Positions 20,706-33,313 are shown, numbered from the stretch's first letter. The stretch: 64,000 nt of DNA from Knufia peltigerae (GCA_030247855.1 JAPDRN010000062.1:1-64000); one strand, 5' to 3'. The notes: a model not told the origin generated them from the letters alone. Numbers and translations: made by a program.

Positions 20706-22488
20706 TAGGCCAACATCCAAGGAATATCCAAGACGATTCTGATGACACGGTTCACCTGAACATGTTCACAGAGGAAGTCGTGGATAGAGTCTCGGACTCA
20801 ATGGCAGCCTAGGAAAAAGAGATTGGATGATGGATGATGTTCTGGTCTAAAAAGACGGCCTGCAAGGTTATTGTTGGAGTAGGCTGAACTTTCCAGATCA
20901 ACTCTATGCACAAAGAGTGCGAGATGCTCTGGATGCAGAGGTTGGCCACTATTGATCGTGGCCTGAACAGCAGCTTTGCAGACTGGTGCGAAGTTGAGCT
21001 GCAGCTTTAATCCATTAATTCCAAAATGTTCCATATTGACAAACATGTGGATTCCCATATATAGGCCCGTGACCAGGTCCAGTCCGTTGGACCGCAGAAG
21101 TATTTGCCTATCAAAGGCATGAGAAGAATGACTGAAAACTTGCAACCTAGGATAGTTGTCAGATTCGGCAAACCTGCTAATCATGCTCCTTGTCGATAAG
21201 GGTACCGTGTGCTAGAGCATGAGTCAAGAGAAGTTGCAGACGGAGGTTTTGAAAGCAAATATTACAATAAAGCATTTCTTCTAGGCTTCTCCATAAGGAA
21301 TTGCCATTCGTTATGCTCTGAGTCTTCGCGTCTATAGCAATCGAAGTACGGAGTAGGGCTATCTTGTTATCAGTATGCCTACCCAGCTAAGCTACCTTAT
21401 CTAATTGATTGGTTTGTACGGAATACACTACGTGTACTAGTAGTTTTAGGTGGTTGAGATAGGCGGTGCCGGCCAGACACTGCAGCCCAGAACCACAATC
21501 CAATAGGCATATCAATGCCTAAGTACTCCGTACTAGGTACTGAAATCAATGACCACGCCCCAGGCCAACAAAGACTCCTTGTATTGAGTAGACCCGCAGG
21601 ACGGTTGTATTCCTCACTACGGAGTAATTACCTGCCATATTCTACTGTACAGTAATCAGTCGGGTGCTTATGGAATTCTCCCTAAATGCCATGCACTGGG
21701 GCCTTTGTGTTTCGTCTCGCCTCGTAGTTTGTGCCACTGCCCTGGATCATCCATCTCTGGCCAAGTTTGACAATCCGAATGATTAAACAACGTCAATGCG
21801 ATGCTACATGACCTACGAGTCTTCACCTGTGGCAGATCTTCATGTCCCTTTTTTGCCCTAAGATACAGAAGAGTCAACACTTGACAATAGCACAGAACGA
21901 GAACGTCGTAGGGGAATCGCCTAATAAAGTCGAGCCCTGTCCCGCTACGCACGAGCCTCGTCTGCTTTTCGGCTCCTATGCTCATCGACCTCTGTTACTG
22001 TAATGATCGACACATATCGCGACCCTTGATGCCAATCGCAGGCTACTTCAATATCAAGATTCTTTCCTTCCCTCCAGATTTCTCCTATTCTACGCTTTCA
22101 TCATTCCATCTCGTCTTCCTGCGACGGCCGTTTGTCCTGACCTACAACGCTCTCGAGGGTGTGCCCAACACAACGTTCCCCCCTCTATCGACTCCACCAG
22201 AACTTTCTCGGTTTTCGCCCCTCCAGCAGCAACCCTCCCCCGGCACTGTCCAAACGTGCTTTCTCAGCCCAACCAACAAAGCTCGCTGCCCGACTCGACC
22301 GCACCAATTCTTACCCTGAGTCGTCGTTTGTTTGGAAGCAAGTTTTGCAATCATCGACACTAGACCCCGTCTGGCCATCCATTCAACTGTCGCCCGTGGT
22401 CCTCGCATGCCGGCGTGAATCGACTACGGTCAGCGCAGCTGCGCAACAAATTGCTGCAACACCCATTCCTCTGGCCACCTTAGTCACC
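20706..22488. other. long upstream region of PBS2, no gene supported
   Basis: About 1.7 kb. A minus-strand frame at 20798-21184 (128 codons, ATG start) lacks recognisable motifs and has no partner exons that I can place. Three exact TACTCCGTA motifs lie at 21347, 21524 and 21618. The last 500 bp before PBS2 are pyrimidine-rich and contain an in-frame extension of the kinase frame that I judge to be leader. Confidence 0.5.
21347..21626. repeat. cluster of TACTCCGTA motifs upstream of PBS2
   Basis: Three exact copies in 280 bp: 21347-21355 and 21618-21626 read as TACGGAGTA, and 21524-21532 as TACTCCGTA. The surrounding DNA also has many GTAC and TAGGTA steps. Confidence 0.75.
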
Positions 22489-24540
22489 ATGGCCGACAGC
22501 CTGCCTCAGCAGCCGTCTCCTCCCGCAGACTCCCAGCCCGATGAAGCAGTCTCGAATTCCTCACCCACCACGTCTTCCAATCCCTCCTCAGACTCGATAT
22601 CCAGACCACCGTCACTGACGTCGCCTGGTGTCGGCATGGCTTCCTCGATGAGTCCCTCATCCGCTCCACTCGGACCTGTCAATGCCGCAAGAAGGCCCGG
22701 TCCTCTGCCCGGTCGTGCAAGTGGCCTCAACTCCGATATACAAGCAAAAATGAAGGCATTCTCGCAGTCTAGGCAGGGGGGCCGTCCCTCTGCGACGCAA
22801 CAATCGGGAGGTCCGCACGGGTTTGTTGGAGGCCCTCTCGCAGGAGCTCCTCCATCTTCACCGGCCTCTTCGGCCGGTGGACTACAATTGCCTCGAGGTT
22901 TAAGCCGACCCAACGCTTCCAGCTTTGGGTCTTCTCCATCTCCGGCGACGGGGAGCCCCAGAATGGCCAGTCCGCAACCACGGTTGCAGATGGGTGGGCT
23001 CGCAGCGAAGAGAGGCTTCAAGCCCGGGGCGATGAAATTATCCGATGCTCACAAGCCGCAGCCTGCCGGTGAGAATCCTGAAAAACAAGATACCGGCTCG
23101 CAATTCAACAAGTTTTCCAGCATCGTAGATACCAAGAAAGGTACACTGAATTTTCAGAACAAGGCTGTCATCCACGGCAGCGGCATCGAGTTTGCTGGAG
23201 GCAGCACCTTCTCAATATCACTCGATGAAGTCGACACCATGGCCGAACTGGGAAAAGGGAATTACGGGACAGTGTTCAAAGTACGACATGCCCGTCCCAA
23301 GATGCGAAGACCTGGCCTTGGCTTACGAGGCAATATGGTCAGGCAAGTAACAAGTTCAAACCTCACGGAAAATGGCGAAGGTGAATGTCCAACTACAGAC
23401 TCTGGAACCAGCGGCCTGGTCATGGCAATGAAAGAAATCCGGCTTGAATTAGACGATACAAAATTCGCCCAGATCATCATGGAACTGGATATTCTGCATC
23501 GTTGCGTTTCACCTTTTATCATTGATTTTTACGGTGCATTCTTTCAAGAAGGCTCGGTGTATATTTGTATTGAATATATGGATGGTGGCTCCATTGACAA
23601 ACTATACGGTGATGGGGTCCCTGAGGGGGTTCTCAAGAAGATCACGTTGTCGACTGTGATGGGACTCAAGTGTCTGAAAGATGAACACAACATCATCCAT
23701 CGTGACGTGAAGCCCACCAACATCCTGGTCAACACCCGAGGACAGGTCAAGATCTGTGATTTTGGCGTCAGTGGAAATCTGGTCGCATCTATCGCGAAAA
23801 CGAACATTGGTTGTCAGAGTTACATGGCTCCTGAACGGATATCTGGTGGCGGTGTGTCACAGGCTGGCGGCGCTGGAGGCTCCTACAGTGTGCAGTCTGA
23901 TATATGGTCACTAGGTCTTACCATCATTGAATGTGCACTCGGAAGATATCCTTACCCTCCAGAGACATACGACAACATCTTTAGTCAGCTGAATGTAAGT
24001 ATTATCCGTCTCAGAGCTGATGAGGTTACTAATGTTTGTGAAAAGGCCATTGTGGATGGTGATCCACCAGATTTACCAGCAGATCAATATTCGGAGGCAG
24101 CCATTGACTTTGTACGTGGATGCCTTAACAAGATACCTCGACTTAGACCGACCTATGCAATGCTTCTTCGACACGCCTGGTTGGCTCCTCTGATGAAACC
24201 GCCGACCATTTCTGAGGACGAAGAGGCTGAAAAGGCAGCCGAAGCCGGCATTGAATCGGCATTTGTGGAAAATGGTGTTCCCGACACTGCAGATAAAGAG
24301 GTCGCCGAATGGGTCAATTCGGCACTAGAAAAGAAGAGGCAGGGCAAGTTGGCAGTGAGCAAGAAGCCGGCATTGCACGAAGCACCTCTAGATGCTGTTC
24401 CTGGGAGCCCATTGCTCACAAAGCCCGAAGCTGATGCCGAAGCGAATGCGATAGCTGAACAGCAGGCAAATTCTGGTACTCGCGTTGATTCTCTGGATTT
24501 GCTAGCGGCGAAGGTGCAAGGTCTTGACTTCGCTTCATGA
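22489..24540 (+). CDS. PBS2: MAP kinase kinase of the HOG pathway (Pbs2)
   Basis: Start ATG at 22489 sits in CACCATGG. One 51-nt intron (23995-24045; GTAAGT donor, TTACTAAT branch, AAAAG acceptor) interrupts the kinase domain; it is a multiple of three with no stop, so the frame stays open if it is retained. Spliced, the product has 666 residues. A Ser/Pro-rich regulatory N-terminus (about 1-245) precedes the kinase domain (about 248-575): Gly loop ELGKGNYGTV, MAMKEIRLE with the ATP-binding Lys, HRDVKPTNIL, ICDFGVSG, and the activation loop SIAKTNIGCQSYMAPER with the Ser/Thr pair phosphorylated by upstream MAPKKKs. The Gly-loop-to-Lys interval has an unusually long insert, as in fungal Pbs2. 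It would phosphorylate Hog1/SakA in osmotic and oxidative stress signalling in the cytosol. Confidence 0.95.
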   Translation: MADSLPQQPSPPADSQPDEAVSNSSPTTSSNPSSDSISRPPSLTSPGVGMASSMSPSSAPLGPVNAARRPGPLPGRASGLNSDIQAKMKAFSQSRQGGRPSATQQSGGPHGFVGGPLAGAPPSSPASSAGGLQLPRGLSRPNASSFGSSPSPATGSPRMASPQPRLQMGGLAAKRGFKPGAMKLSDAHKPQPAGENPEKQDTGSQFNKFSSIVDTKKGTLNFQNKAVIHGSGIEFAGGSTFSISLDEVDTMAELGKGNYGTVFKVRHARPKMRRPGLGLRGNMVRQVTSSNLTENGEGECPTTDSGTSGLVMAMKEIRLELDDTKFAQIIMELDILHRCVSPFIIDFYGAFFQEGSVYICIEYMDGGSIDKLYGDGVPEGVLKKITLSTVMGLKCLKDEHNIIHRDVKPTNILVNTRGQVKICDFGVSGNLVASIAKTNIGCQSYMAPERISGGGVSQAGGAGGSYSVQSDIWSLGLTIIECALGRYPYPPETYDNIFSQLNVSIIRLRADEVTNVCEKAIVDGDPPDLPADQYSEAAIDFVRGCLNKIPRLRPTYAMLLRHAWLAPLMKPPTISEDEEAEKAAEAGIESAFVENGVPDTADKEVAEWVNSALEKKRQGKLAVSKKPALHEAPLDAVPGSPLLTKPEADAEANAIAEQQANSGTRVDSLDLLAAKVQGLDFAS

Positions 24541-25060
24541 ACAGTCTGGACGGGAAGTCAATAAACACCATGAAAGATATTGTAACGGTACCGAGGAATG
24601 AACAATCATCCGGCACCAACATTTGGTAGAGAGCTCAATAAGTTTCATAGTGTAGACTATCGGTGACATTAGCCTGCCACAATACACTGTTCTGCAAAGT
24701 TCTACCAACATCAATTGTTACTCATTCGATTATTTCTTCATACATGTCTATTGACACGTCTGACTACACAGAAAAGCCACTTCTGGGTAGATTCATGTGG
24801 AATGAAGTATTACGGTACACTACCTAGATGTTCGGAGAGATAGGTACCATTTCTATACTGAGTAGATTGCGGCTTATTTTATGACATCAGAGGTCATTTT
24901 ACAACTTCGACTCCGACCAATTTACACGACAAGAAACTTTGGATTCTCATCAATCACCAGCCTTCAGCCTTATAATTTTTCAATTATTCTTATGAAGGTT
25001 GTCGCGACATATGGCAACTAGCCGTGCTCGAAATCGTTATCCATAAAATAATGAGCCACG
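24541..25060. other. intergenic between PBS2 and the SAC phosphatase
   Basis: AT-richer than the genes. No open frame of note. Holds the PBS2 3' flank and the promoter of the SAC phosphatase. Confidence 0.55.
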
Positions 25061-28017
25061 ATGCCAGCCCTGGTCAGGCGTCTTCTAATCTGGGCGACGA
25101 TTGATGGACTCGTGCTCCAGGCCCATGGCTCTACAGAACACCACAAAACGATCAAGATAGACTACGGAAGACGCCATGTAACAGAAGTCCAGACCAGCGA
25201 TGTATCCAGCAAGAAGAATGTTTGGCTAGAAGCTCATGGTGTTATAGGTAAGCTAAGACCGATCATTGTGTGCCAGACAACCACGCCTTACCAGATGCAG
25301 GAATTCTCTCAATCGCTTCTACCTCTTTTCTCATTGCCATAACGCAGCGAGAACAGGTCGCTCAGATCTTCGGCAAGCCGGTCTATGTTATCAGAGACGT
25401 GGCTTTTCTTCCGTTAACATCACAAAATGAAGCCGAGCGCGCCATCACATCGGTTCTCACGTCAAAAGGTTCTGCCACCAGCACCGAAGATTCGGACTCG
25501 GAATTCAGTGAACCAGGGGAAGAAGACGAATTCTCGACCAGGGAGCTGGAGCCAGAGACACCGGTCGAGCATCCACCGACCCAGCAGACTAACTCGAGCT
25601 CCACCAGCATTGTGAGAGATGTCATCGCTAACCGAGGCCAATATGCACGATTTGCTTCGCAATGGTTTTCGAAGCAAGGATGGAAAGGGCCGAGAAGTGT
25701 CACCACAAATGCCTCAGCACCGCCTCAGCAGGTGCAGGAACCAGCGAGGACTTCTCCGACCGTTGCCGCAGCCACTGCCACAGAAGCAAACTCTTCAAAA
25801 ACGCGGTGCGAGGATGACAAGAAGACCCAATCAGACGTCGATGCCCATGACATACCCAGTACTTCGGTCCGGGATGCGCTACCCAAGATTGTCAAGACCA
25901 CAAAGATGATCTTGACATCAGGAAGCTACTTTTTCTCTTACGAATCTGATCTCACTCGGCGCTTGTCTCTGACAGGTGGCAGTCCAAAAGCTCCGACTAA
26001 GGATACGCTGGACCCATTGGTACGCCATTTTGCGTCTGAGAGTCCAGACATTGCTAACTTGTTGTAGTATTTCTGGAACCGACATCTAGCAACCCCATTT
26101 TTCACCGCAAGACAGGATAGTTTCCTTACGCCGGTATTGCAAGGTTTCGTAGGCCAGCGAGCTTTTGCGGTCAAACGTGCAGAACCTAACGATCCTCATT
26201 CAGCATGTGTTATCTCAGCCGATCATGACAAAGACTCGCCTGGGCTTGAACATGCAATGAACCACGCCATACAAGGGCTCGCAAATATTGGAGGCGAGTC
26301 GCAAGATTACTTGCTGACGCTTATATCCCGACGCTCAGTGAAGCGGTCGGGTTTACGTTACCTGAGGCGAGGCATCGATGATGAAGGTAACTGTGCCAAC
26401 GCTGTAGAGACTGAGCAGATCTTGTCTTCGCCTGATTGGTCGACAAAGAGACAGATTCGGTCTTTTGTTCAGATACGGTGTTCGATCCCACTGTATTTTT
26501 CCCAGTCGCCTTACTCATTCAAACCGATCCCTATCATTCACCAATCGGCAGCTAAGAACAACAATGCCATGAGAAAGCATTTCCAAGATCTCAAAGATCG
26601 CTATGGCCGCGTTCAAATTGCGGCACTGGTAGATAAACATGGCTCAGAAACCGTCATCGGTCAGGCGTATGAAGAAGCTGTACGGGCATTGACAGAGTCG
26701 GGCGTGTTGAGAGATGTCGATTTCGAGTGGTTTGATTTTCACGCAGAATGTCGAGGGATGAAATTTGAAAATGTGTCCAAACTCGTGGACAAGCTTCAAC
26801 CGAATATCGAAGATTTCAATGAGACGACGATTTCGGAGAGTGGAATCGTGACAACTCAAAGAGGTGTCATTCGAACAAACTGTATGGACTGCCTGGATCG
26901 GACGAATGTGGCTCAAAGTGCATTTGGCCAGTACATGCTTCAAAGAGATCTTACCAAGGAAGGATTTGCCATTGATCTGTTGCATGACGAATCAACAACT
27001 TGGTTCAACACGCTATGGGCTGACAACGGAGACGCCATATCTCGACAATATGCGTCGACAGCTGCGCTCAAAGGTGACTTTACCCGTACTCGACGCCGCA
27101 ACTACCGTGGAGCACTCAACGACTTCAGCTTGACATTGACCCGTTACTATAACAATATGGTCAACGACTATTTCTCACAAGCAGTCATCGACGTAGTCCT
27201 AGGAAATCTGTCCTGGAAAGTCTTTGAAGATTTCGAAAGTAGCATGATGGGTGCGGATCCAGGCATTAACATCGAGCAGATTCGCGAGGCTGCGATCGAC
27301 AACTGCAGAAAACAAGTCATTCAAGCAGATGATGAAGACCTTATCCAAGGTTGGACGATGTTGACTCCTGCCCACGAGAACACTTTAAGGACTATTCCAT
27401 TCGAAGAAGCCGTCGTCCTATTGACGGATGTCGCACTCTATTGCTGCAAATTCGACTGGACAACAGAAAAACTGAGGTCATTCGAGAAGGTTGACCTTAG
27501 ATCCATATCCAAAATCAGATATGGAACGTATATTACATCCACATTCAGCGAGCGACAGATGCAAGAGCGATTCAATGCTGGGCTCGTCGTGGTATACCAG
27601 CCAGGTAAAGAGAGCATGATTCGGACAAACACCCGATCCCTGCAGAATTATGTGGAACCCCAAACGGACGACTCTGAAAATCGGATCGATGGCGGCACCG
27701 GTATCCTATCGTGGCTAAGTCCGTCGTCACCACCCTCTTCACGGACGTTGGCTCTCAAAGTCATCGACGCAACCACGAGACATTTCGACATGCCTAATGG
27801 AAAGCAGACCGAGCTTCCTCTGGCCATGGCGGGCAGAATCGCTGAGGAAATAAGAAGAGCCATCGAGGGCCCAGCCGTCACGAGTGAGCAACAGGATCAC
27901 AACAATAACAATCAGTTGGTGCAACAGGACGACATTATCTCTCTGGCGGAGGCCAAAAAGAGAACTGGATACTTTGAGCAGTTGGGCTACTCTATCAAGA
28001 AGCTTGTTTGGTCGTGA
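25061..28017 (+). CDS. SAC-domain phosphoinositide phosphatase (INPP5F/Sac2-like)
   Basis: Exons 25061-25247, 25301-26019 and 26068-28017 encode 951 residues. The SAC domain is split by a long acidic, Ser/Glu/Thr-rich insert (about residues 118-270) and resumes at YFWNRHLATPFF. Its catalytic CX5R motif is CMDCLDR, with the Cys at about 574, inside RTNCMDCLDRTN. Downstream are TRTRRRNYRGALNDF and the SAC C-terminal helix. A second conserved region (about 780-850, CCKFDWTTEKLRSFEKVDL) resembles the hSac2 homology domain of INPP5F. No C-terminal transmembrane pair is present, so this is not ER Sac1 but a soluble SAC2-like enzyme that removes the 4-phosphate (or other phosphates) from endosomal phosphoinositides. 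The substrate preference is inferred from the family. Confidence 0.9.
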
Positions 28018-28914
28018 GGAGGAGTCCATGGTGTTGTTGGGATACAGTGTGTAGTATTGATGGGGAGGAGTGACATTCTGTCCTACATCAAACCACCTTT
28101 CTCAAAGGCGCAGCTTCATTCGCTTCGCAAAGCAAAGACGTAGTAAATGGATATTACTCCTTCCATCTTCACCTGGCACCAGAAGCTGAGGAATACTGTT
28201 AACGACTGACATGAGTAGATAGACGTTAAGGGGCGATTTTGACACCGCTGTTACTCCTTCCTATTGACAGGAACGTAATTGCCGCGAAGAGATGTCAGTG
28301 TCTGGTTATAGTGACAACATTGGTGTCCAACACCAGCCTTTTGGTTCAACAATCTCATGTCTATACAATGTTTTTTTTTATTGTGTAGATTTTATTTTTC
28401 ATTTTTCCGTTTCCCCTGCCCATCGAAATAATCAAAAACTTCGGCTAGCTGGCGCGCCCAACCCCGTGCGGAGCAGATTTTCCAACAACGAAAGACAAGC
28501 GCACCACCACTACCAACCAAACCAGCCTGCGCTCGCCTGCACATCCGTCTTGCAGAAATTTGCGACTACGCCTGTTGAAATTGTTACCAGTATTCTTCAT
28601 CCACTGGCTACGACGTCGTCTGGTCTCTGTCGGGACGATTTCCTGCCTTTGCAAGTTGCCGTCGCACTTTGCCAACCCCCCACTTCCGACCTCAGAAATT
28701 TACGACCTGACACTGTTGCAGTGCACGCACTGCAACTCACGCTTCACAGCCTCCCAGCGGTCGAATCCCAGGTCCGGTCAGTGTTTCACCCTTTCCGACA
28801 CAAGGGTGAGGCCAAACAGCGACTTCCTGGGAGTCTGTTCTCCGATTAGCCTATCTACGGCTTCACCATCCACCGCTCTCTGGTGTCCAGGCCCTCAGGG
28901 CAACGGTGCCCGTC
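28018..28914. other. intergenic region and KAP104 promoter/leader
   Basis: About 0.9 kb between two plus-strand genes. The latter half is C-rich and contains overlapping plus frames that end before the KAP104 start, which I read as 5' leader. No TACTCCGTA motif is present. Confidence 0.5.
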
Positions 28915-31823
28915 ATGGCGTGGCAACCGGAGGAGGAGGCGCTGAGACAGTTGTCTGAATACCTCAAGAACTCATTGAGCGGTCATGACAGAAAAAAACA
29001 AAAAGAGGCTGAGCTGGTATGGCAAACATCACATTCGAACACCAGGAGTGAAGGCCCACTAATGAGTCCCCGTAGATGATCATGAACGCGAGGAACAATA
29101 GTGATTATGTGAATTATTTGACATATATCTTCAGTACAGCGCAGCTAGGACAGCAGCTCCAGCTCAATGCCCCTAGCCTGTTCCTCATTCGATACGCCGG
29201 CGGCGTCAACCTCAAGAACCATATCAAGCTTTTCCACTCCAGCATTCCGAAAGACCAATTGGCGTACATCAAAGCGGCGACCCTCACAGTCCTCCAAGAC
29301 CCGAATCCACAATTGAGAGGTTTCGCTGGAACGGTCATTACCGAGATCGTGACACAGGGTGGATTGCTACAATGGCCAGAGATCTTGCAAGAGTTATTGT
29401 CGCTCGTCGGCAACAATGCCGGCAATGTGCCTGCGGAAACCCAAGAGGGGGCTATGTCGGCGCTGGCAAAGGTCTGTGAAGACAACCGAAAGTTGTTGGA
29501 CAAGGAATTTCAAGGCCAGAGACCAATGTCTGTCATTGTGCCCAAATTGTTGGATTTTGCGACTCATTCCAACCCCAAGATCCGAGTACTTGCATTGAGC
29601 ACGCTCAAGACTTTTATACCGCAAAAGTCACAGGTTCTATTCTCGGCTCTGGACGTTTATCTGCAGGCAATTTTCCAGCTGGCCTCAGATCCGGATGTGC
29701 AAGTCAGGAGGATTGTCTGTCAATCCCTCGTCCAGCTCGTGGAGACTCGACCAGATACTCTCTCTCCACATCTCGATGGCCTTGTGAACTATATTTTGAC
29801 ACAACAACAGTCCTCTGGAAACTCCGATCTCGCTCTCGATGCCGCGGAATTTTGGCTCAGCGTGGGAGAGCAAGATCAGCTAAGAGATCGGATGGGGCCA
29901 TATCTGAACAAAATCATCCCCGTCTTGCTTGCGGGAATGGTCTATGGAGAGGAAGAAGTCTCCCGGCTTGGGGGTGATGAAAATAATGCCGACGTCGAAG
30001 ATCGATCAGAAGATATCAAGCCTCAGTTCGCTCAGACCAAAGCCGGAAGAGGTGTCAAGTCGGAGAAAGAGGAGTCTGCTCCAGGTACGCCTCAGGCCAA
30101 TGGCACGCCCTCGAAGAATGACGATCTCAGCGATGGGGAGATCGAGGAGGAAGACGAGGATGAGGAATGGGATGATGATGATCCTGAAAATGCCTGGAGC
30201 CTGAGAAAATGCTCCGCAGCTGCACTGGACGTTTTTGCCGTTAATTACGGAGTGGCTGTCTTTGACATCATTCTGCCTTACCTGAAGGAAAACCTCTCCC
30301 ACAGCCTCTGGCCTAAACGTGAAGCGGCAGTCCTAGCCCTCGGCGCCATCGCAGAGGGCTGTATGGATGTCGTTTCACCGCATCTGCCCGAGCTTGTGCC
30401 CTTCCTGATCTCCTTGCTTTCGGACGAAGAGCCGGTGGTCCGACAGATTACCTGCTGGTGCTTAGCACGATATTCCGAATGGGCATCCAGTCTGGAGTCA
30501 CCAGCAGACAAACAACGTTTCTTTGAGCCTATGATGGAAGGCTTGCTGCATAGAATGTTGGACAAGAACAAGAAAGTACAGGAAGCCGGAGCTAGTTCAT
30601 TCGCCAGCCTCGAGGAGAAGTCGGGCGACAAACTCAAGCCTTACGTTGAACCTATCCTTCGCCAATTCACCGAGTGCTTCAAACGATATAAGGACAAGAA
30701 TATGTACATCCTGTACGACTGTTTGCAAACACTGGCCGAGAACGTTGGGCAGGATATCGCCAAACCCGAGCTCGTCAACCTTCTTATGCCAGTGCTTATT
30801 GAGCGATGGAACAGGATTCAAGACGACTCTAGAGAAATGTTTCCCTTGTTGGGTTGTCTAGGCTACATCGCCATGGCATATGGCGACACTTTTGCTCAAT
30901 TTGCAGCTCCGATCTTTGACCGCTGCATCAAAGTCATCTATGCAAACTTGCAGCACCACATGGCATTTGTGTCCGGCCAGACGGTGGACGAACCAGACAA
31001 GGACTTTCTAGTGACAGCCCTCGACCTAGTCTCTGCCATTATCCAGGCCATTTCTCCCGGGAACTCGGCACCGCTCGTGCAGAACTCTCAACCACAATTC
31101 TTTGACCTGCTCTCGTTCTGCATGGAAGACCCCAGCACCGATGTCCGGCAATCTGCATATGCTGTCTTGGGCGATTGCGCCATAGCCATCTTCAGCACAC
31201 TCGACCCCTATCTCGACAAACTTCTCCCCGTGTCGATCCGACAGCTCGACCTTGACGCTGTGCCCGATTACGATTCCGAGAACAGCTTCAACGTGCTTGC
31301 CAACGTATGTTGGTCCCTTGGCGAAATTGCCGCACGCGCATCGACCTCTCGCATCTCTTCTTTCGTCGAGCCCATCTACCGCGGTCTCGTGACGATAATC
31401 AAGAACGAAGAAGTTTCGGACCCCGCAAGCGAGAATGCCGCGACGGCCCTTGGTCGTTTCGGCCTCGTTTGTCCTGAACACCTTGCGCCTTTCCTGGGCG
31501 ATTTCGCGGAGCCCTTCTTGTCGAGCATGTCCAAGATCAGCACATCCCATGAAAAGGCCAGCGCTTTCTTGGGCTTCAACAACGTCATCGAGCGCAACCC
31601 CCAGGCCATGGAGGCCAGTCTGGCGCTGTACTTCTCGGCCATTGCCCAGTTTCCTCAAAAGGGAAAACAGGGTGCCGATTATGGCGAGGTGCGCGCGAGC
31701 TTTGGACGAGTGATACAGGGATATGTCGGGCTGATTGGACAGGAGGGCTTTCGCAACTTTCTGAGTGGATTGAGTGCGCCCGTCAAACAAAAGTTGAGTG
31801 ACGGGTACGGCCTGGGATCTTGA
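28915..31823 (+). CDS. KAP104: transportin, karyopherin beta-2 (Kap104)
   Basis: Exon 1 (28915-29016) encodes MAWQPEEEALRQLSEYL and the start of the first HEAT repeat; a 59-nt intron with a CACTAATG branch site follows; exon 2 is 29076-31823. The 949-residue product aligns from memory along its length with transportin-1: LRKCSAAALDV, GAIAEGCM, and DVRQSAYAVLGDCA are near-identical landmarks. The acidic H8 loop, which releases cargo when Ran-GTP binds, is at about residues 320-395 and ends in EEDEDEEWDDDD. The protein imports mRNA-binding proteins bearing PY-type nuclear localisation signals through the nuclear pore. The length (about 890-950) is normal. No abnormality seen. Confidence 0.95.
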
Positions 31824-33313
31824 TCAGGCCCGTGGCTGTTGTTTTTTTTGGCGTGGGTTGAGCGACAACAAGGCCTCATGCATGACGTTGAACCGGACTC
31901 GTTCATCCACCCCTCGAGAGTCCCACAACAGCCGCCGATTTATAGGAATTAAAATGGGAGTTTTATGAATTTACGATGACGACCCTGATAAGGGGAGAGA
32001 GGAGGAGCGGGATTTCGTGGCCGTGCAACAAAGGGATCGTTTTGTGTCTCGCGTGACACCTCCTCCAGGATGTGGCACTTGCAAATTCAACCGTCGAGTT
32101 GAGAGACACTCGAGCGGTCTGCGGGGGGAACAAAGCACTCAAGATGCATGACGATGGCATTCTCAACTTGTCGAAAATTGGTCGACCCTGCGACGGAACC
32201 ACGAAGCGAGAATCGAACCAAACTTCTCAAGCACGCATTCGTCGAGGTTTGAGCGTATCCCCCCCCTTCTTGGAGGAAGATGAAGAAGACGAAAAGGGGT
32301 CCGCCGGTCTTTTCCCCCCCCCTTCTTCCACAAGGCGAATCCGCGGGAGCGAGTCCGTGACCGGGACGGTAGATGAAAGTTTAGGTAGTTTTCTCTTTCT
32401 TTTTCTCCTTCTCTTCTCGGTTTCAAAAACCAACCCGACCCTGCGTTTCCTCATTCCCACGAGGGGAGAGACGTAGGTCCACGCCCTCCACAAGTAGGTA
32501 GCCAGGTAGATATTAGATAGCATAGCGTGGGAACATACGGAATGGCTAGTACCGAGTATAAACTTGTCCAGTGCATGTCCTCTCGTATCATCACCTCCTT
32601 GACGGTTCATCACGTTGTAGGTATACACACACTAGACACGTTCCAAAGCGCAAGGCGTGAAGGGAAATTTATTTGCATTAAAAACACACCACTGTGGAAG
32701 AGAGTGTTGTGTTGGACGATCGGAGGGGAAAAAAAAGGAGGAAGACACCAACCATCTTGCACTTACAAGCAAGCAGCCCTTGGTATCACTTTGTTTTTCC
32801 TTTCAAGAGAGAGAAAAAACAAAGGTGGTTGCTGCCTTGGCGCCCGTCCTTTGCATCCCTCTCCCCTCTTTTCGCTCTCCGGATAGGGACCAACTCCATC
32901 ACGTTGCTCCAATCTGCAGACGGACGGCGAGTCGGGGTTTCGACAAAAGAAAACAATGCCCAATTATTCTAACCCTTTGCGCCTCAAAGCCTAGTTTATC
33001 AACTCACCAGAACGCCTGACTCGCTTGGTGCCATTCATTTCAGTCATTCATTCCAATTTGCTGCTCCGCTGTCCCGCCTTGAAACCGAGGCAGGTGGGGG
33101 GGGTTTTTTGGGTGCCCGAGGATCAAGTGACGATAGAGAATCAGATACATGCCACAGAAGGAGAACTTAGCTGAGGTGCCGTGGCAGCACCAGGTTTTGG
33201 CAAAAAAGCTCTTCCGAAGTGGTATGCGTGTCGTCTAGACCCGGCCTGGTGTGAAGCGTTGTGATGATGGCGGTAATGCTGAAAGGTTTTTAAAAAAAAA
33301 CATGCGAGCCGAT
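31824..33313. other. 1.5 kb intergenic, low complexity
   Basis: Lies between convergent KAP104 and the zinc finger gene. It contains homopolymer and short-motif runs (C8-C9 tracts near 32260-32320, purine runs near 32730, G7T6 near 33095). Open frames such as 32072-32476 and 32657-33019 are built from these tracts and have no recognisable domain. Confidence 0.5.

Noticed and set aside
20798..21184. Minus-strand 128-codon frame upstream of PBS2
   Set aside because: ATG start but no motif, no partner exon and no composition bias strong enough to support it.
22159..22488. In-frame upstream extension of the PBS2 frame by 110 codons
   Set aside because: The extension is Pro/Ser/Phe-rich and leader-like, while the ATG at 22489 has a strong CACCATGG context and begins a sequence typical of the family.
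31026..31790. Antisense frame (254 codons) opposite KAP104
   Set aside because: Composition mirrors the sense codons and no motif is present.
32072..33019. Several overlapping plus-strand frames between KAP104 and the zinc finger gene
   Set aside because: Built from homopolymer and purine or pyrimidine runs; no family resemblance and no splice-consistent model.
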